From assembly GCA_016936695.1 (NCBI GenBank), contig JAFGXK010000120.1, forward strand, positions 1-21,526: a DNA stretch of 21,526 nt, read 5' to 3'. Both the position numbers and the translations under genes were made by a program. Positions 13,755-21,526 of the stretch are shown in pieces. The notes under the pieces were generated by a model. It did no database searches. It saw nothing but the letters and a program-made list of their open reading frames with translations, and had not been told where the DNA came from. Every line of letters starts with the position of its first letter. Within the stretch, counting starts at the first letter, position 1. This stretch comes from Bacteroidales bacterium (GTDB taxonomy: Bacteria; Bacteroidota; Bacteroidia; Bacteroidales; VadinHA17).

Positions 13755-15227
13755 TTATTTTATTGTTCCTGCTTTTCTTCTGTTCATTCCCGGGGAATCT
13801 GTAATAGCGTCACCAAGGTCTTTCCGTGCTTCACCGGCAAGTTGCATTAGTTCTTTAACCTTTTCAGGATAAAACATAGCAACATTGTACCATTCTCCCG
13901 GATCGCGCCGGAGGTCATACAACTGAGGTTCAGAAATGGTTTCGGTACCAGTTGGACCAGGCCATCCGTCAGTTCCGGGTTTTTTATCCCTGTAAGTACG
14001 TCCGCTGTGAGGGAATACCAGTTTCCAGAAATCGCGCTGGACTGCCTCAAGGCTGTTGGTTTGATAATAATAGTATAATTCATGGCGCGGGGAAGCATTG
14101 GCTTCTCCCAGCATCAGAGGAAGAATGCTGACACCGTCAATTTTCAAGTCCGGAAGTTTTGCCCCTGTAATATCAGCGAGTGTTGGCAGAATATCGATTG
14201 AAGAAGCCAGCTTGTTGCAAATGGTTCCTTCAGGTATTATCCCGGGCCATCTCATTATACACGGAACCCTTTGCCCGCCTTCCCATGTGGTGCCCTTTCC
14301 TTCACGCAGACCGCCCGTCGATCCTGCATGATTGCCAAAATTCAGCCACGGGCCGTTGTCGCTGGTGAAAATCACAAGAGTGTTCTTTTCAAGGCCATAT
14401 CTTTCGAGGGCTTTCATTATCTCCCCTATTGACCAGTCTACTTCCATCATGACATCGCCATACATACCCTGCATGCTTTTTCCCCTGAATTTATCCGAAA
14501 CACCCAGTGGAATATGTACCATAGAATGAGGCAAATAAAGAAAAAACTGTTCATTTCTGTAAGACTCAATAAACTTTACAGCTCTTGCAGTATAATCGGT
14601 GGTCAGCTTGTCCTGGCCTGCAAGATCCCTCACCTCTCCTACTTTATCGCTTCCTTCCACGAGAGGAAGAATGGGATACCTGTTTTTTCGATCTGAAGTG
14701 TCCTTAAGATGCATCGGCACTCCGTCGAAATCGACCGGCCACATATCATTTGAATACGGGATACCATAATATTCGTCAAATCCGTGTCGCAGGGGAAGAA
14801 ACTGACTGTGATGCCCGAGATGCCATTTCCCTATTATCCCGGTGTAATATCCTTTTGGTTTCAGAATTTCCGCAATAGTGGTCTCTTCACTGTTAATTCC
14901 TGTTTCTGACCATGGCATTAGTGCCCCGGTAATCCCGATCCGGTTAGGGTAACAGCCTGTAAGCAGCCCGGCCCTTGAGGCACTGCTTACCGCCTGCGGA
15001 CAGTAATACCAGGTGAACTGCATTCCCTGGTTCGCCAGTCTGTCAAGATTCGGGGTGGAATATTGATTTGCAGAGGTACGGCCGATATCTCCGTATCCCA
15101 TATCATCCATAAGGATCAGGACAATATTTGGAGTGCAGGGTTGAAACGACTTGTTTGTCTGGGCACCTGCCTGAACTGCAGCAAGTGACACCAGTCCGAG
15201 GTTAATTGTTGAGCGGAGGGTTATCAT
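13755..15227 (-). CDS. Exported arylsulfatase-like sulfatase, Ser-type
   Basis: A 490-residue sulfatase with a signal peptide (to about AGAQ, residue 23). Metal ligands are D41-D42 (LILMDDMGYGD) and D290-N291 (TSDNGP). The formylglycine motif is S81-S-A-S-R85 followed by AGLLTG, with Ala in place of the usual Pro at +2, a variant seen in part of the family. K134 and H136 (GKWHLG) and H234/H238 complete the catalytic pocket. The C-terminal half has WEGGQRVPCIMRWPG and the usual LYDLRRDPGEWYN tail. Start ATG 15227 is set by the signal peptide. It follows the upstream sulfatase by 62 bases on the same strand, and the repeat block lies just after its stop. Substrate unknown: a sulfated sugar or aryl sulfate ester hydrolysed in the periplasm. 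Confidence 0.92.
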   Translation of the reverse strand: MITLRSTINLGLVSLAAVQAGAQTNKSFQPCTPNIVLILMDDMGYGDIGRTSANQYSTPNLDRLANQGMQFTWYYCPQAVSSASRAGLLTGCYPNRIGITGALMPWSETGINSEETTIAEILKPKGYYTGIIGKWHLGHHSQFLPLRHGFDEYYGIPYSNDMWPVDFDGVPMHLKDTSDRKNRYPILPLVEGSDKVGEVRDLAGQDKLTTDYTARAVKFIESYRNEQFFLYLPHSMVHIPLGVSDKFRGKSMQGMYGDVMMEVDWSIGEIMKALERYGLEKNTLVIFTSDNGPWLNFGNHAGSTGGLREGKGTTWEGGQRVPCIMRWPGIIPEGTICNKLASSIDILPTLADITGAKLPDLKIDGVSILPLMLGEANASPRHELYYYYQTNSLEAVQRDFWKLVFPHSGRTYRDKKPGTDGWPGPTGTETISEPQLYDLRRDPGEWYNVAMFYPEKVKELMQLAGEARKDLGDAITDSPGMNRRKAGTIK

Positions 15228-15289
15228 AGCCTGGTTTTGTATTTATTGTTTTTTTCTTCAGTGTGGTTCTAAATTGGTAAAATGCTGCT

Positions 15290-16795
15290 TTATGGCATAT
15301 CCTTCCATTCAGGATTAGGGATCATCATGAGTGCGCCGGTTTCCTGTCTCCATGCTTTGAGGAGGTCGTACAGCTCCCTTGTCTTTTGGGGATTAATTGC
15401 CGAAATGTCGGTTGTCTCCGACAAGTCTTTTTCAAGGTCATATAGCTCCTGCCTGTCTTTTTCGAAATTATCGACCAGCTTGTATTTCCCAAGACGTACA
15501 GCACTTCCCGGCCATGCGCCCTGGTTTGAATAATGGGGATAATGCCAGAAAAGCGGACGAGGTTTCATTTTGTCTTTTTTCAGAAGAGGTGCTATGCTGG
15601 TACCGTCGATCTCGTTTACCGGCTTAACTGAACCAGTCAGCTCAATAATAGTTGGGAAGAAATCGACAGTTGAAACAGGAGTCTTTCTTACGGTTCCTGG
15701 TTTAGCCTTTTTCGGGTATTTAATAATAAGGGGGACCCTTATGCCTCCTTCATAAAGCCATCCTTTGCCGGCCCTCAGAGGGTAATTGCAGGTCGGCGAG
15801 CCTTCGGATGTTGAAAGGCCCCCATTGTCCGAGGTGAAAATGATAATGGTGTTCTCATCGAGGTTCAGTTCTCCGATCCTTTTTACAAGTCTTCCGATAT
15901 TTTCATCAACGCTGTAGATCATTGCGGCATAGACGGGATTACTATGAATAATCCTTTCTTTGAAGTTAGCGCTCATTGATTCGGTGATCCATTCTTTGTT
16001 CCGGGTGAAGGCCTCAGAATCTGAAAGTCGCATGGAATCAGCTTTAAGTGAAAACTTCCTGATATGCTTCTCCTTTGCCTGCATCGGGTTATGAACGGCA
16101 TAATATGAAAGATAGACAAAGAACGGCTTGTCACCGGAGCTTTCAATGAACTTAATGGCCTCGTCCGTCTGTCGGTCTGTCAGATATTCACCTGCCGGCC
16201 CGTCTGTAAGCCTGGGATTGCCATAAGGTGAGAAGTAGCCGTCAGAGGTTTTGCTTCTGTTTGGCTGTCCGGCTCCATGCCCTCCCCTGTTGATATCGAA
16301 TCCCTGATGTTCCGGCCAGAATTCCTCCCCTGCTCCCAGATGCCATTTGCCGCTGATCATGGTTTGATACCCGTTTGTTTTCAGGACTTCTGCAATAGTG
16401 ATTTCATTTTTTCCGAGATGGAGACTAAAGGGCAGTGAAATAAGCCTGTCGGTCGGGGCGCCGCTTTTGGTTGCCTGACGGCCCGGTATCCAGTCGGTGA
16501 TTCCTGTGTTTACAGTGTATTTTCCTGTCATTAGAGCGGCCCTTGTTGGTGAAGAAACAGGGCAGGCAGCGTAGGCATTGGTGAACCTTATCCCGTCCTT
16601 CGCCAGCCTGTCGATATTTGGTGTTTCATAAAACCGGCTGCCATAACAGGCCAGATCAGTGTAACCGAAATCATCCATCAGGATGAATATAACATTGGGC
16701 TTATGAGCTGGTTGCCGTGTCGTTCCTGAAGCTCCCGGTAGCGGCGCCAGGGAAAGCAGTCCGGCCGATATGACGGAGGTTAAACCGATTTGCAT
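15290..16795 (-). CDS. Exported sulfatase, Ser-type
   Basis: A 501-residue sulfatase with a signal peptide (hydrophobic to about LPGASG). Metal ligands are D41-D42 (FILMDDFGYTD) and D323-N324 (TSDNGG). The active-site motif S81-S-P-T-R85 sits in ACPVSSPTRAALMTG; a Cys three residues before the Ser precursor is not itself at the modified position. K150 and H152 (GKWHLG) and H235 (YAVHNP) complete the pocket. The C-terminal part has YEGGIRVPLIIKYP and a normal LYDLEKD tail. The gene starts 16 bases after the stop of the upstream sulfatase and is followed by another after 62 bases, so it is within one operon. Substrate unknown. Confidence 0.93.
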   Translation of the reverse strand: MQIGLTSVISAGLLSLAPLPGASGTTRQPAHKPNVIFILMDDFGYTDLACYGSRFYETPNIDRLAKDGIRFTNAYAACPVSSPTRAALMTGKYTVNTGITDWIPGRQATKSGAPTDRLISLPFSLHLGKNEITIAEVLKTNGYQTMISGKWHLGAGEEFWPEHQGFDINRGGHGAGQPNRSKTSDGYFSPYGNPRLTDGPAGEYLTDRQTDEAIKFIESSGDKPFFVYLSYYAVHNPMQAKEKHIRKFSLKADSMRLSDSEAFTRNKEWITESMSANFKERIIHSNPVYAAMIYSVDENIGRLVKRIGELNLDENTIIIFTSDNGGLSTSEGSPTCNYPLRAGKGWLYEGGIRVPLIIKYPKKAKPGTVRKTPVSTVDFFPTIIELTGSVKPVNEIDGTSIAPLLKKDKMKPRPLFWHYPHYSNQGAWPGSAVRLGKYKLVDNFEKDRQELYDLEKDLSETTDISAINPQKTRELYDLLKAWRQETGALMMIPNPEWKDMP

Positions 16796-16811
16796 GTTTT
16801 TTTGCTTTCTT

Positions 16812-18329
16812 TCATTTTGCTTTAATGGAGTTCAGGAGATCTGTTAATTCCTTAACAATAGATGGTTCATTGCCTGCCACATTATTTTTTTCCCCTGGGT
16901 CGTTTTTAAGGTTATAAAGCTGGTACATCGGATCATTTCCGGTTTCGGTATTTGTATTTACCTGGATCTTTGGTCCCTGACCGGGTTCAATAAGCTTCCA
17001 TTCGTCCTTCACTATTGAAAGCCTGTTTCGTGACGGTTGTTCCACAACCCACTCCCTGCCTTTATCCGTTTTTCCTGTAAGTACTCCCATATTGTTCCGG
17101 CTGTCCGGAGCGCCTCCTTCAGGGATCGGTGCTCCTGTGATCCCTGCAAGCGAAGCCATAAGGTCGATCTGGCTGAACAAAGCATCGGAAACGCCTTTTT
17201 TTATCGTTCCTTTCCATGAAGATATGAAAACCACTCTTGTTCCTCCCTCGAAAGCGCTGTATTTACCGCCGCGGAGCCTTCCGGCAGGCTTGTGAGTACC
17301 GATCAGCTCAACTGCCTGGTCTTTGTAACCGTCATCCACAACGGGACCGTTATCGCTTGTCACAATAATAAGGGTGTTTTTCTGAAGCTTCATTCTATTA
17401 ACAGCCTTTACGATCTCTCCCACCGACCAGTCAAATTCAAGTATTGCATCTCCCCTTGGTCCCATCCCGCTTTTCCCGGCGAAGCGCCCGTGCGGAACCC
17501 TCGGAACATGTATATCGTGGGTAGCGAAGTAGAGAAAGAAGGGTTTTGCATGATTGTCTTCGATGAACTTAACTGCCTTTGAAGTAATGACATCGGCCAT
17601 ATCCTCATCGATCCACAAGGCCGACCTTCCTCCGGTCATGTATCCGATACGGCTGATTCCGTTTACAATGGTCATGTTGTGCCCGTGACTCGGGTGCATT
17701 TTCAGGAGTTCGGGGTTCTCCTTTCCGGTGGGCCAGTCCCCGATCTTTTTACTGTAATCGACTGAAATCGGATCAGCAGGATCAAGTCCCACCACACTCC
17801 TGTTTTCTACATATACACATGGTACGCGATCGCCTGTGGCCGGAATTAAAAAGCTGTAATCGAAGCCGATATCCAATGGTCCCGGTCTTATTTCCCCGTT
17901 CCAGTCGGGGCCTCCTTCAGGGCCAAGTCCGAGGTGCCATTTGCCGACAACGCCGGTGGTATATCCGGCACTTCGTAAAACCGACGGCAGTGTAATTCTG
18001 TCAGGAGTTATCAGGGCCGAAGCATCACCGGGCAGGACACTGGTGCCTTCACGCCGCCACGCATACTGTCCTGTGAGTAACGAGTACCGCGAAGGTGTGC
18101 TGGTTGCAGAAGTGCAATAGCCATTCGTAAAACGAAGTCCCTGGTTTGCAAGTCTGTCAATATTCGGCGTTTTCAGACGGGTTGCGCCATAGCAGCTGAC
18201 GTCGCCATAACCAAGATCATCGGCAAGAATGATGATTATGTTAGGTAAGTCCAAAGGTTGTGAAAAGCTCATCTGGGTCAGTGCTGCCGAAATAATTCCG
18301 GCCGATCCTGTTAATAGTCTAAGGTTCAT
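16812..18329 (-). CDS. Exported arylsulfatase-like sulfatase, Ser-type
   Basis: A 505-residue sulfatase. The start is placed at ATG 18329, one base after the preceding stop, because that gives a clean signal peptide (MNLRLLTGSAGIISAA..., cut near SFSQ). An in-frame ATG at 18386 would add 19 residues overlapping the upstream gene and spoil the signal. Metal ligands are D37-D38 (ILADDLGYGD) and D326-N327 (TSDNGP). The formylglycine motif is S77-T-P-S-R81, followed by YSLLTG. K130 and H132 (GKWHLG) and H271/H274 (ATHDIHVP) line the pocket. The middle section is long, with a DYSFLIPATGDRVP segment typical of one arylsulfatase subgroup. It is tightly coupled to the upstream lipoprotein sulfatase, so translational coupling is likely. 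Substrate unknown. Confidence 0.92.
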   Translation of the reverse strand: MNLRLLTGSAGIISAALTQMSFSQPLDLPNIIIILADDLGYGDVSCYGATRLKTPNIDRLANQGLRFTNGYCTSATSTPSRYSLLTGQYAWRREGTSVLPGDASALITPDRITLPSVLRSAGYTTGVVGKWHLGLGPEGGPDWNGEIRPGPLDIGFDYSFLIPATGDRVPCVYVENRSVVGLDPADPISVDYSKKIGDWPTGKENPELLKMHPSHGHNMTIVNGISRIGYMTGGRSALWIDEDMADVITSKAVKFIEDNHAKPFFLYFATHDIHVPRVPHGRFAGKSGMGPRGDAILEFDWSVGEIVKAVNRMKLQKNTLIIVTSDNGPVVDDGYKDQAVELIGTHKPAGRLRGGKYSAFEGGTRVVFISSWKGTIKKGVSDALFSQIDLMASLAGITGAPIPEGGAPDSRNNMGVLTGKTDKGREWVVEQPSRNRLSIVKDEWKLIEPGQGPKIQVNTNTETGNDPMYQLYNLKNDPGEKNNVAGNEPSIVKELTDLLNSIKAK

Positions 18330-18330
18330 T

Positions 18331-19761
18331 TTACTTACTGACTTCAAAGGGGAATGGAAAAATTTCTGATGGAACATGTGCGTCATTCATCACTTGTTCA
18401 AGTTTCTTTACCAGATCAGGATTTGATGTTGCCAGGTCAGTGGTTTCACCTTCATCAGCCGAGAGGTCATAAAGCTCGATAGTGCTATCCGGACCTTTGT
18501 CAGCTTTCAGCTTAACCGCTTTCCAGTCTCCCATTCTTACTGCAATCTTACCTCCCTGCTCGTGGAATTCCCAGTAGAGGTATTCGTGTTTTTTCTGCTT
18601 CTTGCCCAGCAATTCAGGAAGGAAAGAAATCCCGTCAGTTCCTGCAGGGACGTCAATTCCGGCTATTTCTGCAAGTGTCGGCATTACATCCCAGAATGCT
18701 GAAATGTGATCAGATACGGATCCCGGTTTCACCCGGTAGGGCCATCTTACTATCATCGGCGTCCTGATTCCGCCCTCATACATATCCCTCTTATTTCCCC
18801 TTAGGGGTCCGTTACTTTCGAAGTAGTCGGGATCGGCGCCGCCTTCAAGATGAGGGCCGTTGTCGGATGCAAAAATCACAGTAGTGACTTCTTCAAGACC
18901 AAGCTCTGCCAATTTTTCCATTATCTCACCCACATAGTCGTCAAGCTGAGTCACCATAGCTGCAAAGGCTGCGTGGGATTCGGGCTGTGAACCATAGGGT
19001 CCCTGTCTGAATTCCGGACCGTCATCAACGCCTTTGAATGCCTTTTCAGGATCAAATTTACCCCTGAATTTTTGCATGTACTCTTCCTTTGCCACCAATT
19101 CTGCATGGGGGATAGTTGTCGGATAGAACATGAAAAATGGTTTATCCCTGTTATTTTCCATGAATTTCAGAGCTTCAGCATGGATCAGATCAGGACTGTA
19201 CGAGCCTGTGCGGCCGCTGTCGTTGGCGTGAAGAAGAATCATTTCCCGGTTATGCCACAGGTGGTCGGGGAAATAGTTATGGGCAAGCCGCTGACAGTTG
19301 TAGCCATAGAATTCGTCGAAGCCCTGGGAATTGGGATCACCCTCAGTATTGATAAAGCCAAGACCCCATTTGCCGTAGGCTCCTGTTGCATAACCCTTTG
19401 TCTTTAGCATTTCAGCCACTGTGACAGATGCCGCAGGAAGGGGCCATTGACCTTCCGGCTTCCATTCCTTGTTGCCTCTTATGGGAGTGTGCCCTGTATG
19501 TAGTCCGGTCATGAGACACGATCGCGACGGAGCACTTACCGTACAGCCTGTATAATGCTGACGGTAAAGCATTCCCTGGCTGGCGAGCCTGTCGATATTC
19601 GGGGTTGCGAATTTCTTCTGACCATAACAGCTCAGATCGCCATAGCCGAGGTCGTCGGCCAGAATGTAAACAATATTGGGAAGGGGTGAGTCCTTTCCTG
19701 CCTGTGAGCAGGAAGCAACTGCGAGTGATGTGCAGAGGGTCAGAGGGATTGAAGGTTTCAT
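18331..19761 (-). CDS. Sulfatase lipoprotein, Ser-type
   Basis: A 476-residue sulfatase with a lipoprotein signal: VASC gives a lipobox with Cys18, so this one is probably membrane-anchored while its neighbours are soluble. Metal ligands are D36-D37 (ILADDLGYGD) and D300-N301 (ASDNGP). The formylglycine motif is S76-A-P-S-R80 in GCTVSAPSRSCLMTG. The Lys-x-His element reads GKWGLG here: K131 is kept but the usual His is Gly, a known subgroup variant. H219 (TIPHAE) and YEGGIRTPMIVRWP are normal. It starts 63 bases after the phosphotriesterase-like gene and its stop is one base before the next sulfatase ATG. Substrate unknown; anchoring suggests early action on the incoming glycan. Confidence 0.92.
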   Translation of the reverse strand: MKPSIPLTLCTSLAVASCSQAGKDSPLPNIVYILADDLGYGDLSCYGQKKFATPNIDRLASQGMLYRQHYTGCTVSAPSRSCLMTGLHTGHTPIRGNKEWKPEGQWPLPAASVTVAEMLKTKGYATGAYGKWGLGFINTEGDPNSQGFDEFYGYNCQRLAHNYFPDHLWHNREMILLHANDSGRTGSYSPDLIHAEALKFMENNRDKPFFMFYPTTIPHAELVAKEEYMQKFRGKFDPEKAFKGVDDGPEFRQGPYGSQPESHAAFAAMVTQLDDYVGEIMEKLAELGLEEVTTVIFASDNGPHLEGGADPDYFESNGPLRGNKRDMYEGGIRTPMIVRWPYRVKPGSVSDHISAFWDVMPTLAEIAGIDVPAGTDGISFLPELLGKKQKKHEYLYWEFHEQGGKIAVRMGDWKAVKLKADKGPDSTIELYDLSADEGETTDLATSNPDLVKKLEQVMNDAHVPSEIFPFPFEVSK

Positions 19762-19824
19762 AAGGATTTTGTAAGGATTTGGATTAGGCCGTTAATAGTG
19801 AAGACAAGGTTAACTATTCTGGTA

Positions 19825-20883
19825 CTACAATTTTCTGATTCTGATTGCATACGCCCTGCCCGGGTTTTTTACAAGGATCTGGTCGATATCATCATCGGTA
19901 AAACCCTTGTTTTTAAGGGCCGGTAAAAAGGCATCAAAGATATCGTTATAACCATTGAAGTTTCCTCCTTGCGCCTTTGCAGGGTCATACCATCCGGAAT
20001 CGTGAGAGATAAGAACTTTTTCAAGAAGGCCTTCATCTTTGAGCCAGGCGATCCTGTCAGCATACCATTCAATACTGTTCGGGGAGCCGGGTTCAATATT
20101 CCTTATCCGGATGTTATCGAGAGAGATCCATGTTCCTTCCCTTGCAGCCCTTATATTTCCTTCAATAGTTCCTCTCTGGGCATGAATCCAGATGAAAGCC
20201 GAAGGATCGGCACCTGATTGCTTTAGGATATTAATCTGTTCAAAGGCCGGACCGTCCGGTCCCGTGTGGGATGCGATTACGAGTCCGGTTTCAAGATGGG
20301 CAATCGAAGCTGCTTTTATGATTTTAATGTGTTCAGGTGAAAGATGATCGTCGGGATCCACGGCAATCTTTATAAATCCCGGTTTGATACCGGTTCCCTC
20401 AATTCCGTTTTTGTATTCTTCGATCCACAGATCAGCAATTTCCGCGGCATCCATGGCAAAAATACTTTTGGGGATGTATTTATTGCTTTGTGCACCGTAG
20501 TATCCGGTGTTTGTAATAAAGTTTATTCCGGAGGCTCTTGAGAGTGATTTCAGCATTAAAGGATCTCGTCCCAGCCATTGCGGAGTGGCCTCTATTATAG
20601 TTTTCACTCCGTTTTCCTTTGCGGCCAATACAAAAGGAAGAGCTTTTGCAATCACCGAATCCTTGTTCCATCTGAAATATCCTGTACTGTCGGCACCAAT
20701 AAAATCCACCAGAATGTGCTCGTGTTCAAGGGTAATGCCCATCCTGCCGGGCGATTCAGGTCCGTTAACGGTCATGACCATTTCATCCGGTACTCGCTTG
20801 CAGGTAATGATTACTATACCGAAAAGTAGGAAAAGAATAAGCCATAAAATGATCTTAAAATCATCAAAATCATCCATTTCCAT
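19825..20883 (-). CDS. Phosphotriesterase-family (amidohydrolase superfamily) hydrolase with N-terminal membrane segment
   Basis: A 352-residue PTE-like TIM barrel, first gene of the sulfatase run. The binuclear metal ligands are all present: H54 and H56 (TLEHEH), carbamylatable K172 (GFIKIAVD), H206 (IASHTG), H234 (WIHAQRG) and D295 (SHDSGW). Family members hydrolyse lactones, phosphotriesters or related esters; in a sulfated-glycan locus a sugar-lactone or ester substrate is more plausible than an organophosphate, but this is inference. The N-terminus is odd: acidic MEMDDFDDFK, a hydrophobic stretch at about 11-27, then CKR. IITC is a poor lipobox (Thr at -1), and the charge distribution is opposite to a normal signal. 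The start could instead lie at M35 or M37, giving a cytoplasmic enzyme. It is divergent from the iron-sulfur gene across 195 bases. Confidence 0.85.
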   Translation of the reverse strand: MEMDDFDDFKIILWLILFLLFGIVIITCKRVPDEMVMTVNGPESPGRMGITLEHEHILVDFIGADSTGYFRWNKDSVIAKALPFVLAAKENGVKTIIEATPQWLGRDPLMLKSLSRASGINFITNTGYYGAQSNKYIPKSIFAMDAAEIADLWIEEYKNGIEGTGIKPGFIKIAVDPDDHLSPEHIKIIKAASIAHLETGLVIASHTGPDGPAFEQINILKQSGADPSAFIWIHAQRGTIEGNIRAAREGTWISLDNIRIRNIEPGSPNSIEWYADRIAWLKDEGLLEKVLISHDSGWYDPAKAQGGNFNGYNDIFDAFLPALKNKGFTDDDIDQILVKNPGRAYAIRIRKL

Positions 20884-21078
20884 AGCCTTTGTTTTTTCAG
20901 GGTTACACCGGCAATAAAAATAAGATAATTTATCAAATTAAAGCGGTAACCATTGACAAAATCATTATGCCTCCCTCATTTTCGTTTTAAACCCCTGTTT
21001 TTCTTTTTCATTTCAGGATTTGCCTTGGTAATGGGTATTTTAGCATTACATGACCTGCGGTTTTGTTATTTTTGCACA
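20884..21078. other. Divergent promoter region between the hydrolase run and the iron-sulfur gene
   Basis: This 195-base AT-rich gap must hold the promoter for the minus-strand hydrolase and sulfatase genes and for the plus-strand gene. Only the plus-strand -7 element at 21067-21074 is recognisable. No clear minus-strand TAnnTTTG with a properly spaced -33 element was found; TATTTTTA near the hydrolase start is the best partial match. No hairpin or RNA gene was seen. Confidence 0.5.
21067..21074 (+). promoter_or_regulatory. Candidate Bacteroidota -7 element, four bases before the start codon
   Basis: TATTTTTG matches TAnnTTTG exactly and ends four bases before ATG 21079, predicting transcription from at or beside the start codon. 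No good TTTG-type -33 element is seen at the usual distance. The spacing is the same as at the maturase gene. Confidence 0.42.
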
Positions 21079-21526
21079 ATGGAAAATGTTTCAGGACTGA
21101 TTGCTCACAAACATATAATATTCTGCAGTTGCGGCGGTGAGCGGATCGATGCCGGCCTGCTGAAGGATGTTGAAGCACATCTCGGGAAAATACCCTCCCG
21201 TGTCACCAGGTTGAATGACCTGTGCGGGTTAGCCGCAAAAAAGAAAGATAAACTAACCGGATTGTTTGCTCCCGGTGACGATTGTCTCGTCATCGGTTGT
21301 CATAAAAGAAGCATGGATATTCTGTTCGGGCAGGCCAGGGATTTAAATACTCCCTCTCCTCAGTTCAGTCACCTTAATCTTATTGATTCATCTTTCACAG
21401 AAGCTGCCAGACAGATTGACGAATTCTGTGGGAATCAAACCGGCACTCCCCTGGTCACTGAAATTACAGAAGGATCAGGATGGCCTTCGTGGTATCCGCT
21501 GATCGATTATTCTAGATGCACCTCCT
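21079..21526 (+). CDS. Iron-sulfur (ferredoxin-type) protein with HdrA-like N-terminal region (partial, 3' end outside window)
   Basis: The frame stays open from ATG 21079 to the window edge, giving 149 residues. The N-terminus IIFCSCGGERID, then LNDLCGLA, then DDCLVIGCHKRSMDILFGQAR, follows the order of the N-terminal domain of heterodisulfide reductase subunit A-like proteins (CxCG, a Cys after a strand, and a VxGCxxR-type segment). After about 45 further residues comes SGWPSWYPLIDYSRCTS, the lead-in to a [4Fe-4S] ferredoxin motif cut off by the window edge. It is probably a cytoplasmic electron-transfer protein of anaerobic metabolism. No full-length match can be named from this part. It is divergent from the hydrolase/sulfatase run, and a functional tie to it is not indicated. 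Confidence 0.7.
   Translation, partial: MENVSGLIAHKHIIFCSCGGERIDAGLLKDVEAHLGKIPSRVTRLNDLCGLAAKKKDKLTGLFAPGDDCLVIGCHKRSMDILFGQARDLNTPSPQFSHLNLIDSSFTEAARQIDEFCGNQTGTPLVTEITEGSGWPSWYPLIDYSRCTS

Noticed and set aside
18330..18386. ATG at 18386 as start of the fourth sulfatase in the run
   Set aside because: It would overlap the upstream gene and put 19 residues ahead of an otherwise good signal peptide starting at 18329.
19794..19818. AATAGT/ACTATT inverted repeat between the hydrolase and lipoprotein sulfatase genes
   Set aside because: Six-base AT-rich arms with a 13-base loop and no T tract; too weak to call a terminator or operator.
20507..20917. 136-codon plus-strand reading frame opposite the phosphotriesterase-like gene
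   Set aside because: It is antisense to the conserved metal-binding start of the hydrolase; no independent coding evidence.

Overview
The window looks like chromosomal DNA of an anaerobic or facultative Bacteroidota, probably a polysaccharide-degrading member of the Bacteroidales/Marinilabiliales type. The reasons are Bacteroidota-style promoter elements (TAnnTTTG), a ChuR-like anaerobic sulfatase maturase, a set of exported sulfatases, Tat-exported Gfo/Idh/MocA and TIM-barrel sugar enzymes, and short degenerate tandem repeats between genes. The taxonomic placement is an inference; there is no rRNA gene.

Region 1 (1-4095, + strand) is a tightly packed three-gene envelope operon: the 3' part of an outer-membrane beta-barrel gene, a 12-helix MMPL/RND-type transporter, and a secreted LolA-like protein. 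Together they could form a route across both membranes for a hydrophobic substrate. Region 2 (4096-6734, + strand) holds mnmE, encoding the tRNA-modifying GTPase, with a clear promoter, followed by an Ldh_2-family NAD(P)-dependent dehydrogenase. A 357-base gap (6735-7091) then carries hairpins, a palindrome and a possible 3' relic of an outer-membrane protein gene.

Region 3 (7092-10813) has a Tat-exported Gfo/Idh/MocA oxidoreductase on the minus strand. Divergent from it are an anaerobic sulfatase-maturating radical SAM enzyme with a C-terminal SEC-C zinc motif and a Tat-exported sugar isomerase/epimerase-like TIM barrel. Region 4 (10902-20883, minus strand) is a run transcribed as phosphotriesterase-like hydrolase, then five intact sulfatases, then one broken sulfatase. 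All five intact sulfatases have Ser rather than Cys at the formylglycine position, which fits the adjacent anaerobic maturase. The broken one has an out-of-frame internal deletion that removed its active site. The run is interrupted by a composite repeat block at 13519-13740.

Region 5 (21079-21526, + strand) is the 5' part of an iron-sulfur protein with an HdrA-like N-terminal region and the start of a ferredoxin cluster motif.

Taken together, regions 3 and 4 read as an accessory locus for periplasmic desulfation and further processing of a sulfated glycan or glycoside. It has its own maturase but no SusC/SusD pair or glycoside hydrolase inside the window, so the substrate cannot be named.
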